Counted from the first letter of the stretch, positions 1 through 6,336 are shown. The stretch is 11,724 nt of DNA from CAZRIT01 sp964600225 (GCA_964600225.1 CAZRIT010000062.1:1-11724); one strand, 5' to 3'. Made by a program: numbers and translations. The notes: generated by a model not told the origin, from the letters alone.

Positions 1-681
1 CTGTTTTGCCATAATCGCGGCGATGGCGCCCGCGAAATTCGCGTGGCCCGCCTGATAGCGTTTGGTCCAGGCGCCCGTGGCCTTCCATTCTCTGAGACCC
101 GATGACTGGCTTCCTGCAATGCCGAGCGCGTTCACCATTTGAACGGAGGTCAGCTTGAGCAGCTTGCCCGCGGCAACGGCGGAGCCGAACACGCCGCAGG
201 TGCCCGTCGGATGGAACCCTTGATAATAGGCGTCGCCCAGGAACGCTTCTCCAACCCGAATCGCGACCTCGCAGCCCGCGCAAACAGCGGCTATGACCTC
301 TTCCCCGCTCGCTCCGACATATTCGGCAACCGCAAGCGCCGTGGGAACGACCTCGATACCCGGATGCTGCGTGCCCACGCGGTGATCATCGTCCAGCTCC
401 AGGGAATGGCCGACCGTGGCGTTCGTCATGGCCGCGTTTACAAAGGAGGTTTTAAAACCAAAGCCAATCACCGTGCTCTGCGGCTCTCCGCCGAGGAGTT
501 TTGCCACTTGGACAATTTCCCTGCTTGATTCTTCCCTGCCACCGCCGAGCATGCAGCCAACGTTATCCAGAATGAAGCGCTTGGTCATATGCCGCAATGC
601 GGGAGACATGGTGTCGTAAGTCAAATTCAACGCAAATTTGCTTACCACTTCTGCTACGGTTTGCTTTTCCTGTGTGCCCAT
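1..681 (-). CDS. MmgE/PrpD-family protein (3' end outside window)
   Basis: The first 227 residues are present; the family is usually about 450 residues, so roughly half is missing beyond the left edge. Family signatures in order are GHSLELDDDH (91-100), HPGIEVVPTALAVAE (106-120), FHPTGTCGVFGSAVAAGK (156-173), ALGIAGSQSSGL (185-196) and a K/KR stretch at 200-208. MmgE/PrpD proteins include 2-methylcitrate dehydratase, cis-aconitate decarboxylase and related lyases or epimerases acting on carboxylic acids. H100, H106 and H157 sit in the regions that form the active site in this family. The start is ATG at 681, with AAGGAG nine bases upstream. The gene lies downstream of, and in the same direction as, an IclR-type regulator, which suggests regulated use of an organic acid. 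The exact substrate cannot be read from sequence. Confidence is high for family and low for reaction. Confidence 0.93.
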   Translation of the reverse strand, partial: MGTQEKQTVAEVVSKFALNLTYDTMSPALRHMTKRFILDNVGCMLGGGREESSREIVQVAKLLGGEPQSTVIGFGFKTSFVNAAMTNATVGHSLELDDDHRVGTQHPGIEVVPTALAVAEYVGASGEEVIAAVCAGCEVAIRVGEAFLGDAYYQGFHPTGTCGVFGSAVAAGKLLKLTSVQMVNALGIAGSQSSGLREWKATGAWTKRYQAGHANFAGAIAAIMAKQ

Positions 682-725
682 TAAAATGTGCTCCTTTCGT
701 GTTTGGGGATTATCTTTTTCGATTG

Positions 726-750
726 TTCCGTATAGCGGAATGACGTTCCA
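726..750. promoter_or_regulatory. Candidate IclR-type operator upstream of the MmgE/PrpD gene
   Basis: Three alternating half-sites are visible: TTCC at 726-729, GGAA at 737-740 and TTCC at 746-749. The first two form the perfect dyad TTCCGTATAGCGGAA (726-740). The last two form GGAATGACGTTCC (737-749), read on the minus strand within TGGAACGTCATTCC. IclR-family operators are typically short palindromes of the TGGAA...TTCCA kind, so the match is good. The site lies 45-69 bases upstream of the MmgE/PrpD start, where a promoter is expected; possible -10 boxes are TATAAC (763-758) and GATAAT (714-709), neither with a convincing -35. The neighbouring IclR protein is the obvious candidate to bind here, but that is inference. 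Confidence 0.5.
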
Positions 751-854
751 CAATTTGGTTATAAATAAATCGTTTTGCCCTTACCAGGATGTTGCAATGC
801 CGTAAAAAACGGTTGAATCACGGGCATCATGCCTGGCCGACTCGGCACAGGGTA

Positions 855-1646
855 CTATTTCAATCCAAAGCGTTTAGACACGCGGCCTGCTGCTTCCAGC
901 AGCTTGGATGTGTACTCCTTTACATGTTCCTCATCAAACATGGTTTCCGGCCCCGAAACTGCCATCACGGCGACAAGCTCCTTCTCACCGTTCATAATCG
1001 GCGCGGCAACGGATGCGGTGTATCGCTCCCGCTCGGCTCGGGTAAAGGCATAGCCCTTCCTTCTCACATCTTCGATGTTTCTGCGCAGCTCCTCCTTGGA
1101 AGTCACCGTGTTATCCGTAAAGGGTTCCATCTCGACCCCTTTTAAATATGTTTCCAGATCCTTGTCATTCAGGCTGGCCAGAATGACAAGCCCGCTCGCG
1201 CCGCAATACAGCGGCAGCGAATTCCCCACCTGCGAATAGCGGCTGACATACCGCGGCCCCTGCACCTGCTCGATGCAGATTCTGCGATCCTGCGCACGCA
1301 CATACATATTGACCGTTTGCTCGCATTCAGCGGAGACCCGTCTGGCTTCGGGGAGCGCAATGCGCGCAATATCCGTATAATTCTCTCTGGCAATATCCCC
1401 CAGCTTGATCAACACATAACCCAGATGATACTTGCCGTCTTCCTGCTCCTGCTCGATCAAGCCATGGCTCTCAAGCGTCTGAAGCAGCCTGTGAATGGTG
1501 CTTTTGGGCAACTGCACGCGTTCGCTTATTTCGCCCAAGCTCAGTTGGTTTTCCTGCTTGGTAAAGCTCAACAGAATATCGCATGCCCGTTCAACCGACC
1601 GAACTTCGCTGTGTTTATCCGTTTTTGCCTTATCGTTCCGCTCCAT
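855..1646 (-). CDS. IclR-family transcriptional regulator
   Basis: The protein has 263 residues, a normal length for the family. Residues 15-75 form the winged helix-turn-helix: SVERACDILLSF, the recognition-helix segment LPKSTIHRLLQTLESHGLIE, then a wing ending GKYHLGYVLIKLG. Residues 95-260 form the IclR effector-binding domain, with GNSLPLYCGASGLVILA (141-157) and the GYAFTRAERERYTASVAAPI pattern (198-217). It should bind DNA as a dimer or tetramer in the cytoplasm and respond to a small carboxylate or aromatic effector. Its downstream same-strand neighbour is an MmgE/PrpD enzyme, the likely target, and palindromic half-sites lie before that gene. The ribosome binding site is weak (CGGAACGG about ten bases upstream of ATG), and GGAAC-GGT-GTTTC just before the start could be an autoregulatory site. 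The effector is unknown. Confidence 0.94.
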   Translation of the reverse strand: MERNDKAKTDKHSEVRSVERACDILLSFTKQENQLSLGEISERVQLPKSTIHRLLQTLESHGLIEQEQEDGKYHLGYVLIKLGDIARENYTDIARIALPEARRVSAECEQTVNMYVRAQDRRICIEQVQGPRYVSRYSQVGNSLPLYCGASGLVILASLNDKDLETYLKGVEMEPFTDNTVTSKEELRRNIEDVRRKGYAFTRAERERYTASVAAPIMNGEKELVAVMAVSGPETMFDEEHVKEYTSKLLEAAGRVSKRFGLK

Positions 1647-1659
1647 GAAACACCGTTCC
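1647..1659. promoter_or_regulatory. Possible autoregulatory IclR site at the iclR-like gene start
   Basis: Immediately upstream of the ATG at 1646 the minus strand reads GGAACGGTGTTTC, an imperfect dyad (GGAAC/GTTTC) sharing CGGAAC with the stronger candidate operator at 726-750. It overlaps the presumed ribosome binding region and lies downstream of the promoter at 1675-1704, a position where binding would repress. The dyad is short and could be chance. Confidence 0.25.
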
Positions 1660-1674
1660 GTTATTTTTGTTTTT

Positions 1675-1704
1675 ATATTAGCATATGCTTTTTTTGTATG
1701 TCAA
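1675..1704 (-). promoter_or_regulatory. Sigma-A-type promoter of the IclR-family gene
   Basis: On the minus strand, TTGACA (1704-1699) is followed by an 18-base spacer and TAATAT (1680-1675). The -35 is a perfect consensus match. Transcription would start near 1668, giving a leader of about 20 bases. The spacer contains an A-tract and the palindrome AGCATATGCT (1680-1689), which may be a regulator site or simply AT-rich spacer DNA. Confidence 0.75.
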
Positions 1705-1766
1705 TACATAGATGAACAAGAGTTTTTATAAAGAATTTGCCCGAATACGAAACAAGCGCGTTGGGA

Positions 1767-1829
1767 GCCGCCATCGAATCTCCTTCTCCGATGGCAGCGC
1801 GGGGGCCGCACGGCAATGCCGCGCGGCCC
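1767..1829 (-). terminator. Tandem hairpins downstream of the cysE-cysS operon
   Basis: This sits in the 224-base gap between the TSCPD gene and the IclR gene. Hairpin A (1803-1829) pairs GGGCCGC with GCGGCCC and then CGGC with GCCG around a three-base loop. Hairpin B (1767-1798) pairs a GCCATCG-type arm with CGATGGC around a 12-base loop. In each, one position is an A-C mismatch in plus-strand RNA but a G-U pair in minus-strand RNA, giving uninterrupted stems of 12 and 10 pairs on the minus strand. That argues for a structure made in the transcript of the cysteine operon, such as a transcript end or a stabilising 3' structure. There is no clean T-run after either hairpin, so this is not a textbook intrinsic terminator. 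It may also be a dispersed intergenic repeat. Confidence 0.5.
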
Positions 1830-1870
1830 TATCCGATGGTATTTCATTGTGCTTTTTCGACGGCGCGCCC

Positions 1871-2128
1871 CTACCTTGCCGATTGCTTCAGCGCCTCCCC
1901 GATGGCCCTGGCAAACTGATCCGCGCACGAGGTGTCGCGGTAGCCGCAGGTGTTGCCGACAAACAGCTCCGCCACCTTTTTGGCATCCATGCCCTCCGTC
2001 AGCATGCCAATGGCCTTGAGGTTGCCGTTGCAGCCGCCCGCAAAGCGGACGTCGTGGAGCTTTCCGTCGATGATTTCAAACGTGATCTGTTGGGAGCACA
2101 CGCCCCGAGGCCGAAAATTGTACCGCAT
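1871..2128 (-). CDS. Small TSCPD-domain protein (TIGR03905-like)
   Basis: The 85-residue protein matches in length and pattern a family of short uncharacterised proteins common in Firmicutes: GVCS near the start (9-12), FAGGCNGNL (29-37), a middle stretch ending in NTCGYRDTSCADQ (59-71) and a helical tail. The name motif TSCPD is TSCAD here (66-70). Four cysteines (C11, C33, C61, C68) sit at the characteristic places, which suggests metal binding or redox chemistry, but no function is established to my knowledge. A related TSCPD segment occurs at the end of B12-dependent ribonucleotide reductases. It starts 21 bases after the acyltransferase stop, with AAGGAA as ribosome binding site, so it is probably the last gene of the cysE-cysS transcript. 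The TAG stop is at 1873-1871. Confidence 0.9.
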   Translation of the reverse strand: MRYNFRPRGVCSQQITFEIIDGKLHDVRFAGGCNGNLKAIGMLTEGMDAKKVAELFVGNTCGYRDTSCADQFARAIGEALKQSAR

Positions 2129-2149
2129 AAACCGTTTCTTTTCCTTTTG

Positions 2150-3349
2150 TTATATATGACGCATCCTTCGAAAGCGTGCCGCAATCGGCCGCTCCACCAG
2201 ATACGTTGCCAGCACCGCCGCGCCGAACGCGGCGGCCAGGCAGATGACTGTATACGCTATTTGCCATGCCGTATCGCCCGTAAAGTTCGGCGGCGTATCG
2301 CCCGACCAGAAGGGGATGCGCCACTCCTTGAGCTTGACGAACAGCCATTGGTGCCAAATGTACAGGTTGTACGAGATGGCCGCCAGAAAGCGCATGACGG
2401 CGTTGCCGAGCACGGCCCGATACCACCTTGCCGACAGCGCGGACGACAGCACGAACACTGCAAATACCATCGACATGGAAAAGCGGTTCTTGGCCTGCCA
2501 TACCTGCACGGGGTTGACGTACGGCGCGCGCCTGAGCATGCGCATCATCATCACCAGGCACAGCACCACCACCGCGCCCGAAAGCCACGACAGCCACGCC
2601 CCGCGCTTGATGCGGTTGCCGAGTAAAACAAACGCGTACGCGGCCAGCATGCCGTTGGCAAACACCGCAAAGAAACCGGGAAGCTGATTGAGCGTCACGC
2701 GCAAGCCCTCCGTATCGGGCAATGCAAACAGCCACAGGTAGCACATGGAAACCGACACCATGCCAAGATACGTCCAAATCGGCTTTTTGCGAAAGCAAAG
2801 CGCCAGCACAGGAAATATCAGGTAGAACTGCATCTCAATGGCCGCCGTCCAAAGCACGCCGTTGATCTTGCTGCCCAGCAGCACGGCAGGGAAAAACGTC
2901 TGCGTGAACGTGACCGTGGACAATAGATCCCGCCACATCTCCACGCCGTTGACATACCCCCCCGTCGGCAGCGATACGGCAAAAAAGATGAGAAACACGC
3001 TGAGCATGTACGACGGCACAATGCGCACCAGCCGCTTTTTGTAAAACGTACGCCAATCGGGCGCGCGCTCCCCTTCCACCATGGCGCGCGCATGCGGCAA
3101 AAACAGGCAAAAGGCCGAGATCAACAGCAGCATGTCCACAAACAGGTACCCTGCCCGCGGCAAAAACTCCAGGTTGATCTCGCCCTTCATCCCCAACTGT
3201 TCCAAAAACGGAAGCGATACCGTGGGCCTGAGCCAGCTCTGCTGCCAAAGGTGAAACCACACCACCATCAGCACCGACAGCGCGCGGATGCCATCCAGCA
3301 CATCGACATGATGCGTATCGATTCGGTTGGAAGCGACTCGGTTTTCCAT
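2150..3349 (-). CDS. Acyltransferase 3 family membrane protein (OafA-like)
   Basis: The 399-residue protein has the standard length and about ten hydrophobic segments. Family marks are DGIRALSVLMVVWFH (19-33), with the R22-x10-H33 pair thought to hold the acyl donor, YKKRLVRIVPSY (103-114), LWTAAIEMQFYLIFP (166-180), ISYNLYIWHQ (325-334) and a C-terminal LVERP (384-388). Members move acetyl or other acyl groups from the cytoplasm onto cell-surface sugars, peptidoglycan or secreted compounds. The acceptor cannot be told here. No good ribosome binding site precedes the ATG; instead an extended -10 (TGATATACT) ends six bases before it, so a leaderless transcript from an internal promoter is possible. 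It otherwise follows the preceding gene by 34 bases and may be cotranscribed with cysE-cysS. Confidence 0.92.
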   Translation of the reverse strand: MENRVASNRIDTHHVDVLDGIRALSVLMVVWFHLWQQSWLRPTVSLPFLEQLGMKGEINLEFLPRAGYLFVDMLLLISAFCLFLPHARAMVEGERAPDWRTFYKKRLVRIVPSYMLSVFLIFFAVSLPTGGYVNGVEMWRDLLSTVTFTQTFFPAVLLGSKINGVLWTAAIEMQFYLIFPVLALCFRKKPIWTYLGMVSVSMCYLWLFALPDTEGLRVTLNQLPGFFAVFANGMLAAYAFVLLGNRIKRGAWLSWLSGAVVVLCLVMMMRMLRRAPYVNPVQVWQAKNRFSMSMVFAVFVLSSALSARWYRAVLGNAVMRFLAAISYNLYIWHQWLFVKLKEWRIPFWSGDTPPNFTGDTAWQIAYTVICLAAAFGAAVLATYLVERPIAARFRRMRHI

Positions 3350-3355
3350 GCGCTC

Positions 3356-3364
3356 AGTATATCA
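3356..3364 (-). promoter_or_regulatory. Possible extended -10 promoter giving a leaderless acyltransferase mRNA
   Basis: The minus strand reads TGATATACT, an extended -10 (TG-n-TATACT) ending six bases before the acyltransferase ATG. Transcription would start at or next to the A of the start codon. No -35 resembling TTGACA is found at the proper distance. It may be coincidental. Confidence 0.3.
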
Positions 3365-3383
3365 CAGCCGACGGGGTTGGTGC

Positions 3384-3902
3384 TTACTTTTTCTCCGTCT
3401 CGTTCTGCTCGTCAAAATCGAAAGCGGAAACGGGCAGGATGTGCCCCGTCTGCTTGGGCGAAGCGCTGCTCTGCTGCGCAGCGCCGTACTGCGCGCCCTT
3501 AACCGTCATCTTTTTGGATACGACCAGCATCACGATGATCCCCGTCATGCACAGCGCCAGGAACACCAGCGACAGCACGCTGAACACCTGCGGCGTCAAA
3601 AAGTCAAACGAACCCAGGTCGTGCTTTTGAGTCCAGCCAAACACCGCTTCCGTCGTTTCGGTGGCGGCGGTAATCTCCCCGTAGGAATAGAAATAGCTGC
3701 TCAGGCACGACACGGCGCCGTTGAGCGTCATCAGTACGCCCAGTATGGTGTAGATCAGGCGCATGGTTTTTTGATACTTTTCCTCCATGCCCTTTTTGAC
3801 GTTGCCCGTGGAGTACAGGCGGCCCTTGCCGCGAATACCCCCGATCAACACATAAACGCCGATGCCCAGCATCAGTACATCGAACAGCGAAATCGAACTC
3901 AT
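3384..3902 (-). CDS. Three-TM membrane protein of unknown function
   Basis: I do not recognise a characterised family. The 172-residue product has three hydrophobic stretches at about 5-22, 48-68 and 104-128, a basic loop after the first (GIRGKGRLY...KKGMEEKYQK) and a roughly 35-residue loop between the second and third. It ends in a polar, probably disordered tail of about 40 residues, acidic near its end (FDFDEQNETEKK). It starts 12 bases after cysS; its Shine-Dalgarno AAGGAG overlaps the cysS TAA stop, so translation is likely coupled. That makes it a firm member of the Cys T-box operon. A link to cysteine supply or redox balance is possible but rests only on position. Confidence 0.85.
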   Translation of the reverse strand: MSSISLFDVLMLGIGVYVLIGGIRGKGRLYSTGNVKKGMEEKYQKTMRLIYTILGVLMTLNGAVSCLSSYFYSYGEITAATETTEAVFGWTQKHDLGSFDFLTPQVFSVLSLVFLALCMTGIIVMLVVSKKMTVKGAQYGAAQQSSASPKQTGHILPVSAFDFDEQNETEKK

Positions 3903-3914
3903 CTTGGTTTCTCC

Positions 3915-5306
3915 TTACAGTTTTTTCAGCTTCGGGCCGTTCTTGGTATCCTCCACGGCATAGCCCAGTTCCTTCAATTGATCGCGCAGCAGGTCGGCCT
4001 TTTGGAAATCCCTGGCCTTCCTGGCGGCCTGCCGCTGCTCCAGCATGTCCAGCGCCTCGGCGGGGAACGCCTCCTCGCTTGCGTGCTGCAACAGCCCCAG
4101 CACGTTGGTCAGTTCGTCAAACAGCGCCGCGCACGCATCGACGGCAGCCTTGCCGCGCGGGAGGCTGACAAACGTATTGGCCGCGCGTGCAAACTCAAAC
4201 AATACCCCCAGCGCATCGGCGGTGTTGAGGTCGTCGTCCATGGCGGCCTTGAAGCGCGCGCGCGTATTGTCCAGCTCGGCCAGAAAATCCGTATCCTCTT
4301 TCGTCATGCTGTCGGTCGTTACAGCCGCGGCCACGCGTTCCCGCGCGGTGCGAAGCCTGTTAAGCCCTGCCTCCGCCTGCTGGATCAGCTCGCGCGAGAA
4401 GTTGACGGGGTTGCGGTAGTGGACGCTGAGCATGAACATGCGCACGGCCTCCAGGTCAAACTCCGCCGCAATCTCGCGCACGGTAAAGAAGTTGCCCAGC
4501 GACTTGCTCATCTTTTGGTTATCGACGTTGATGTAGCCGTTGTGCATCCAGTAATGCGCAAAGGGCTTGCCTGTGGCGGCCTCGGACTGCGCAATCTCGT
4601 TTTCGTGGTGCGGGAAGATCAAATCCTGCCCGCCCGCGTGGATATCGAACGATTCGCCCAGTATCGACATGCTCATGGCCGAGCACTCGATGTGCCAGCC
4701 GGGGCGACCCTTGCCCCAGGGAGAATCCCAGCTCGGCTCGCCCGGCTTTTCGGCCTTCCACAGCGCAAAGTCGAGCGGATCGCGCTTCTTTTCATCGGTC
4801 TCCACGCGCGCGCCGTTCTCCAAATCGTCGATGTTCTGGCCCGAAAGCTTCCCGTAGCCGGGGAAGCTGCGCACCGAAAAGTACACGTCGCCGTCATCGG
4901 TGGCGTAGGCATGGCCCTTTTCGACCAGCGACTGCACCAACGCGATGATTTCATCGATATGCTCGGTTGCGCGCGGGTTGACGCTGGCGCGCTGCACGCC
5001 CAGCGCGTCGGCGTCGGTATAGTACTCGGCAATGAACCGCTCGCCCAGTTCCTTGACGGTGACGCCCTCCTCGTTGGCGCGGCGGATCATCTTGTCGTCG
5101 ATATCGGTGAAGTTTTGCACAAACGTCACCTGATACCCGCAGTACTCCAGATAGCGCCGCATCGTATCGAACACGATGAACGGCCTGGCGTTTCCGATAT
5201 GGAAATAATTGTATACCGTTGGCCCGCAGGCGTACATGGAGATGCGCCCGGGTATTTGCGGTACGAGCTCCTCTTTCCTTCTGGTCATGGTGTTGTAAAC
5301 TTGCAT
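3915..5306 (-). CDS. cysS: Cysteinyl-tRNA synthetase
   Basis: The enzyme charges tRNA-Cys with cysteine using ATP. The 463-residue length is typical. The class I signatures are HIGN (36-39) and KMSKS (265-269). The zinc ligands that select cysteine are all present: C27 in YACGPTVY, C208 in GWHIECSAM, H233 in FPHHENE and E237. The DALR and C-terminal anticodon-binding helices follow. The start is ATG at 5306, with GGAGG six bases upstream. It lies 31 bases downstream of cysE, the common Firmicutes order, and both should be controlled by the T-box leader ahead of cysE. The usual downstream partners mrnC and trmH are absent here; an unknown membrane protein follows instead. Confidence 0.99.
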   Translation of the reverse strand: MQVYNTMTRRKEELVPQIPGRISMYACGPTVYNYFHIGNARPFIVFDTMRRYLEYCGYQVTFVQNFTDIDDKMIRRANEEGVTVKELGERFIAEYYTDADALGVQRASVNPRATEHIDEIIALVQSLVEKGHAYATDDGDVYFSVRSFPGYGKLSGQNIDDLENGARVETDEKKRDPLDFALWKAEKPGEPSWDSPWGKGRPGWHIECSAMSMSILGESFDIHAGGQDLIFPHHENEIAQSEAATGKPFAHYWMHNGYINVDNQKMSKSLGNFFTVREIAAEFDLEAVRMFMLSVHYRNPVNFSRELIQQAEAGLNRLRTARERVAAAVTTDSMTKEDTDFLAELDNTRARFKAAMDDDLNTADALGVLFEFARAANTFVSLPRGKAAVDACAALFDELTNVLGLLQHASEEAFPAEALDMLEQRQAARKARDFQKADLLRDQLKELGYAVEDTKNGPKLKKL

Positions 5307-5337
5307 ACTCTGCCTCCGTATTTAAAAGATGATTATA

Positions 5338-6036
5338 TCACGCGCGGTTCCCGTTTTCCAGCTTTTCGAGGCGTTTGTTCAGTTCGTTGATCTGCTGCTG
5401 CACGGGATCGGGCAGATTGAGCTGATCCAGATCCACGCCCGCCTCGCCGCTGCATGTCTCGCCCAGCGGGCAATCGTCTTTGCTCTTGCAATCGCACTGT
5501 TCGTTACACGGCAGCGTACAGCCATTTTGGCGCACGATATGCCCCGGCACGCCCACCACCGTGGCAAAGCGCGGCACATCGGACAACACCACCGCGCCCG
5601 CGCCGATTTTGGCGTGATCGCCGATATGGAGCGGGCCCAGCACCGCAGCGCCCGCGCAGATGGTCACATGGTTGCCCACCGTGGGGTGACGCTTGCCCGT
5701 CTCCTTGCCCGTACCGCCGAGGATGGCGCCCTGATACAGGGTGACGTCGTCGCCGATGACCGTGGTTTCGCCGATGACCACGCCCGTGCCGTGATCGATA
5801 AACAGCCGCTGACCGATCGTGGCGGCGGGGTGGATATCCACGCCCGTACGGAAATGGCAGCGCGACGAAATCAGTCTCGCCCAGAACCGAAAGCCCTTTT
5901 GATACAGCCTGTGCGCACGGCGATACATCCGCACCGCGCGGTAGCCGGGATAACAAAACAGCACCTCCAGCCAGTTGCGGCAGGCCGGATCGCGCATCAA
6001 TACGCAGCGAATATCATCCCGTAACGTTTGAAACAT
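5338..6036 (-). CDS. cysE: Serine O-acetyltransferase (EpsC/CysE type) with Cys-rich insert
   Basis: It acetylates serine with acetyl-CoA, the first step of cysteine synthesis in the cytoplasm. I place the start at ATG 6036, where GGAGGG lies seven bases upstream; an in-frame ATG at 6066 falls in the terminator and has no such site. The 232-residue protein shows the N-terminal helical part, then left-handed beta-helix hexapeptide repeats with VDIHP (66-70; D67), DHGTGVVIGE (81-90; H82) and GKRHPTVG (114-121), matching the catalytic Asp and His of CysE. After IVRQNG comes an unusual stretch with six cysteines at 173, 177, 181, 183, 189 and 195, before the usual DLDQLNLPDPV and a coiled-coil tail. 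First gene of the Cys T-box operon. Confidence 0.97.
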   Translation of the reverse strand: MFQTLRDDIRCVLMRDPACRNWLEVLFCYPGYRAVRMYRRAHRLYQKGFRFWARLISSRCHFRTGVDIHPAATIGQRLFIDHGTGVVIGETTVIGDDVTLYQGAILGGTGKETGKRHPTVGNHVTICAGAAVLGPLHIGDHAKIGAGAVVLSDVPRFATVVGVPGHIVRQNGCTLPCNEQCDCKSKDDCPLGETCSGEAGVDLDQLNLPDPVQQQINELNKRLEKLENGNRA

Positions 6037-6049
6037 GGTCGTTCCCTCC

Positions 6050-6094
6050 AAAAAAACAATACACATTCATCCTATTATATAAAGACGAATGTGC
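6050..6094 (-). terminator. T-box regulated intrinsic terminator before cysE
   Basis: GCACATTCGTC (6094-6084) pairs over 11 positions, two of them G-U, with GATGAATGTGT (6071-6061), followed by seven T residues (6056-6050). The 5' arm begins directly after the T-box sequence, as in canonical T-box leaders, so it should be disrupted when uncharged tRNA-Cys stabilises the antiterminator. The T-run ends one base before the cysE Shine-Dalgarno. Confidence 0.93.
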
Positions 6095-6330
6095 TTCGCG
6101 GTTCCACTTTACTTGGGGCATGGCACGCCCCCGCTCATGCCGTGCCGAAGCGCGGCGGGCTTTAACGCAGCCGTACGGTTTTCGATACTCGACCATTTCG
6201 CTTTGTCGAAAACGGCTATGGGAGGCACTTGATCCAACCCTGCCCGCGTCGGCTTGCAGCCGATGACCAACGCTCTCTAAAGGGCTTTGGCTTTGGACTA
6301 CTCTTTCCCAATCGGAGCCTTTTGCTTATT
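6050..6330 (-). ncRNA. T-box leader specific for tRNA-Cys
   Basis: The leader senses uncharged tRNA and should allow transcription of the cysE-cysS operon when Cys-tRNA is low. Read on the minus strand it contains Stem I (6319-6214) with GGGAAAGAGTAG (6309-6298), the AG box AGAGAG (6278-6273), a distal loop around GGCTGCAAGCC, and the specifier codon UGC (6227-6225) opposite the AGTA loop-E motif. A hairpin of eight perfect pairs (GTTTTCGA/TCGAAAAC, 6213-6178) and another at 6146-6122 follow as Stems II and III. The T-box AAAGTGGAACCGCG is at 6110-6097. Its UGGA pairs with UCCA, the acceptor end expected of tRNA-Cys with U73. UGC specifier, U73 and the downstream genes agree. I did not resolve the antiterminator pairing. 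Confidence 0.95.
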
Positions 6331-6336
6331 GCCGTC

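Noticed and set aside
437..460. A strong Shine-Dalgarno-like AAAGGAGG on the plus strand
   Set aside because: It lies inside the MmgE/PrpD coding region on the opposite strand and no start codon with a credible frame follows at the right distance.
790..854. Small hairpins (GGCA/TGCC, GCCG/CGGC) with a T-run after the IclR gene as a terminator
   Set aside because: The stems have only four pairs and the T6 run lies too far from them. I could not support an intrinsic terminator here.
1712..2626. A 304-codon plus-strand open frame over the TSCPD and acyltransferase genes
   Set aside because: It is antisense to two genes with clear family signatures, and its translation is low-complexity His/Arg-rich.
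3327..5390. A 687-codon open frame on the plus strand
   Set aside because: It is antisense to cysS and its downstream neighbour, both certain genes. Its product is rich in Arg, His, Gln and Ala without a family pattern, as expected of the reverse frame of GC-rich coding DNA.
6037..6066. Start of cysE at the upstream ATG (10 extra residues)
   Set aside because: That ATG falls in the terminator hairpin and T-run of the T-box leader; the ATG at 6036 has GGAGGG at proper spacing.
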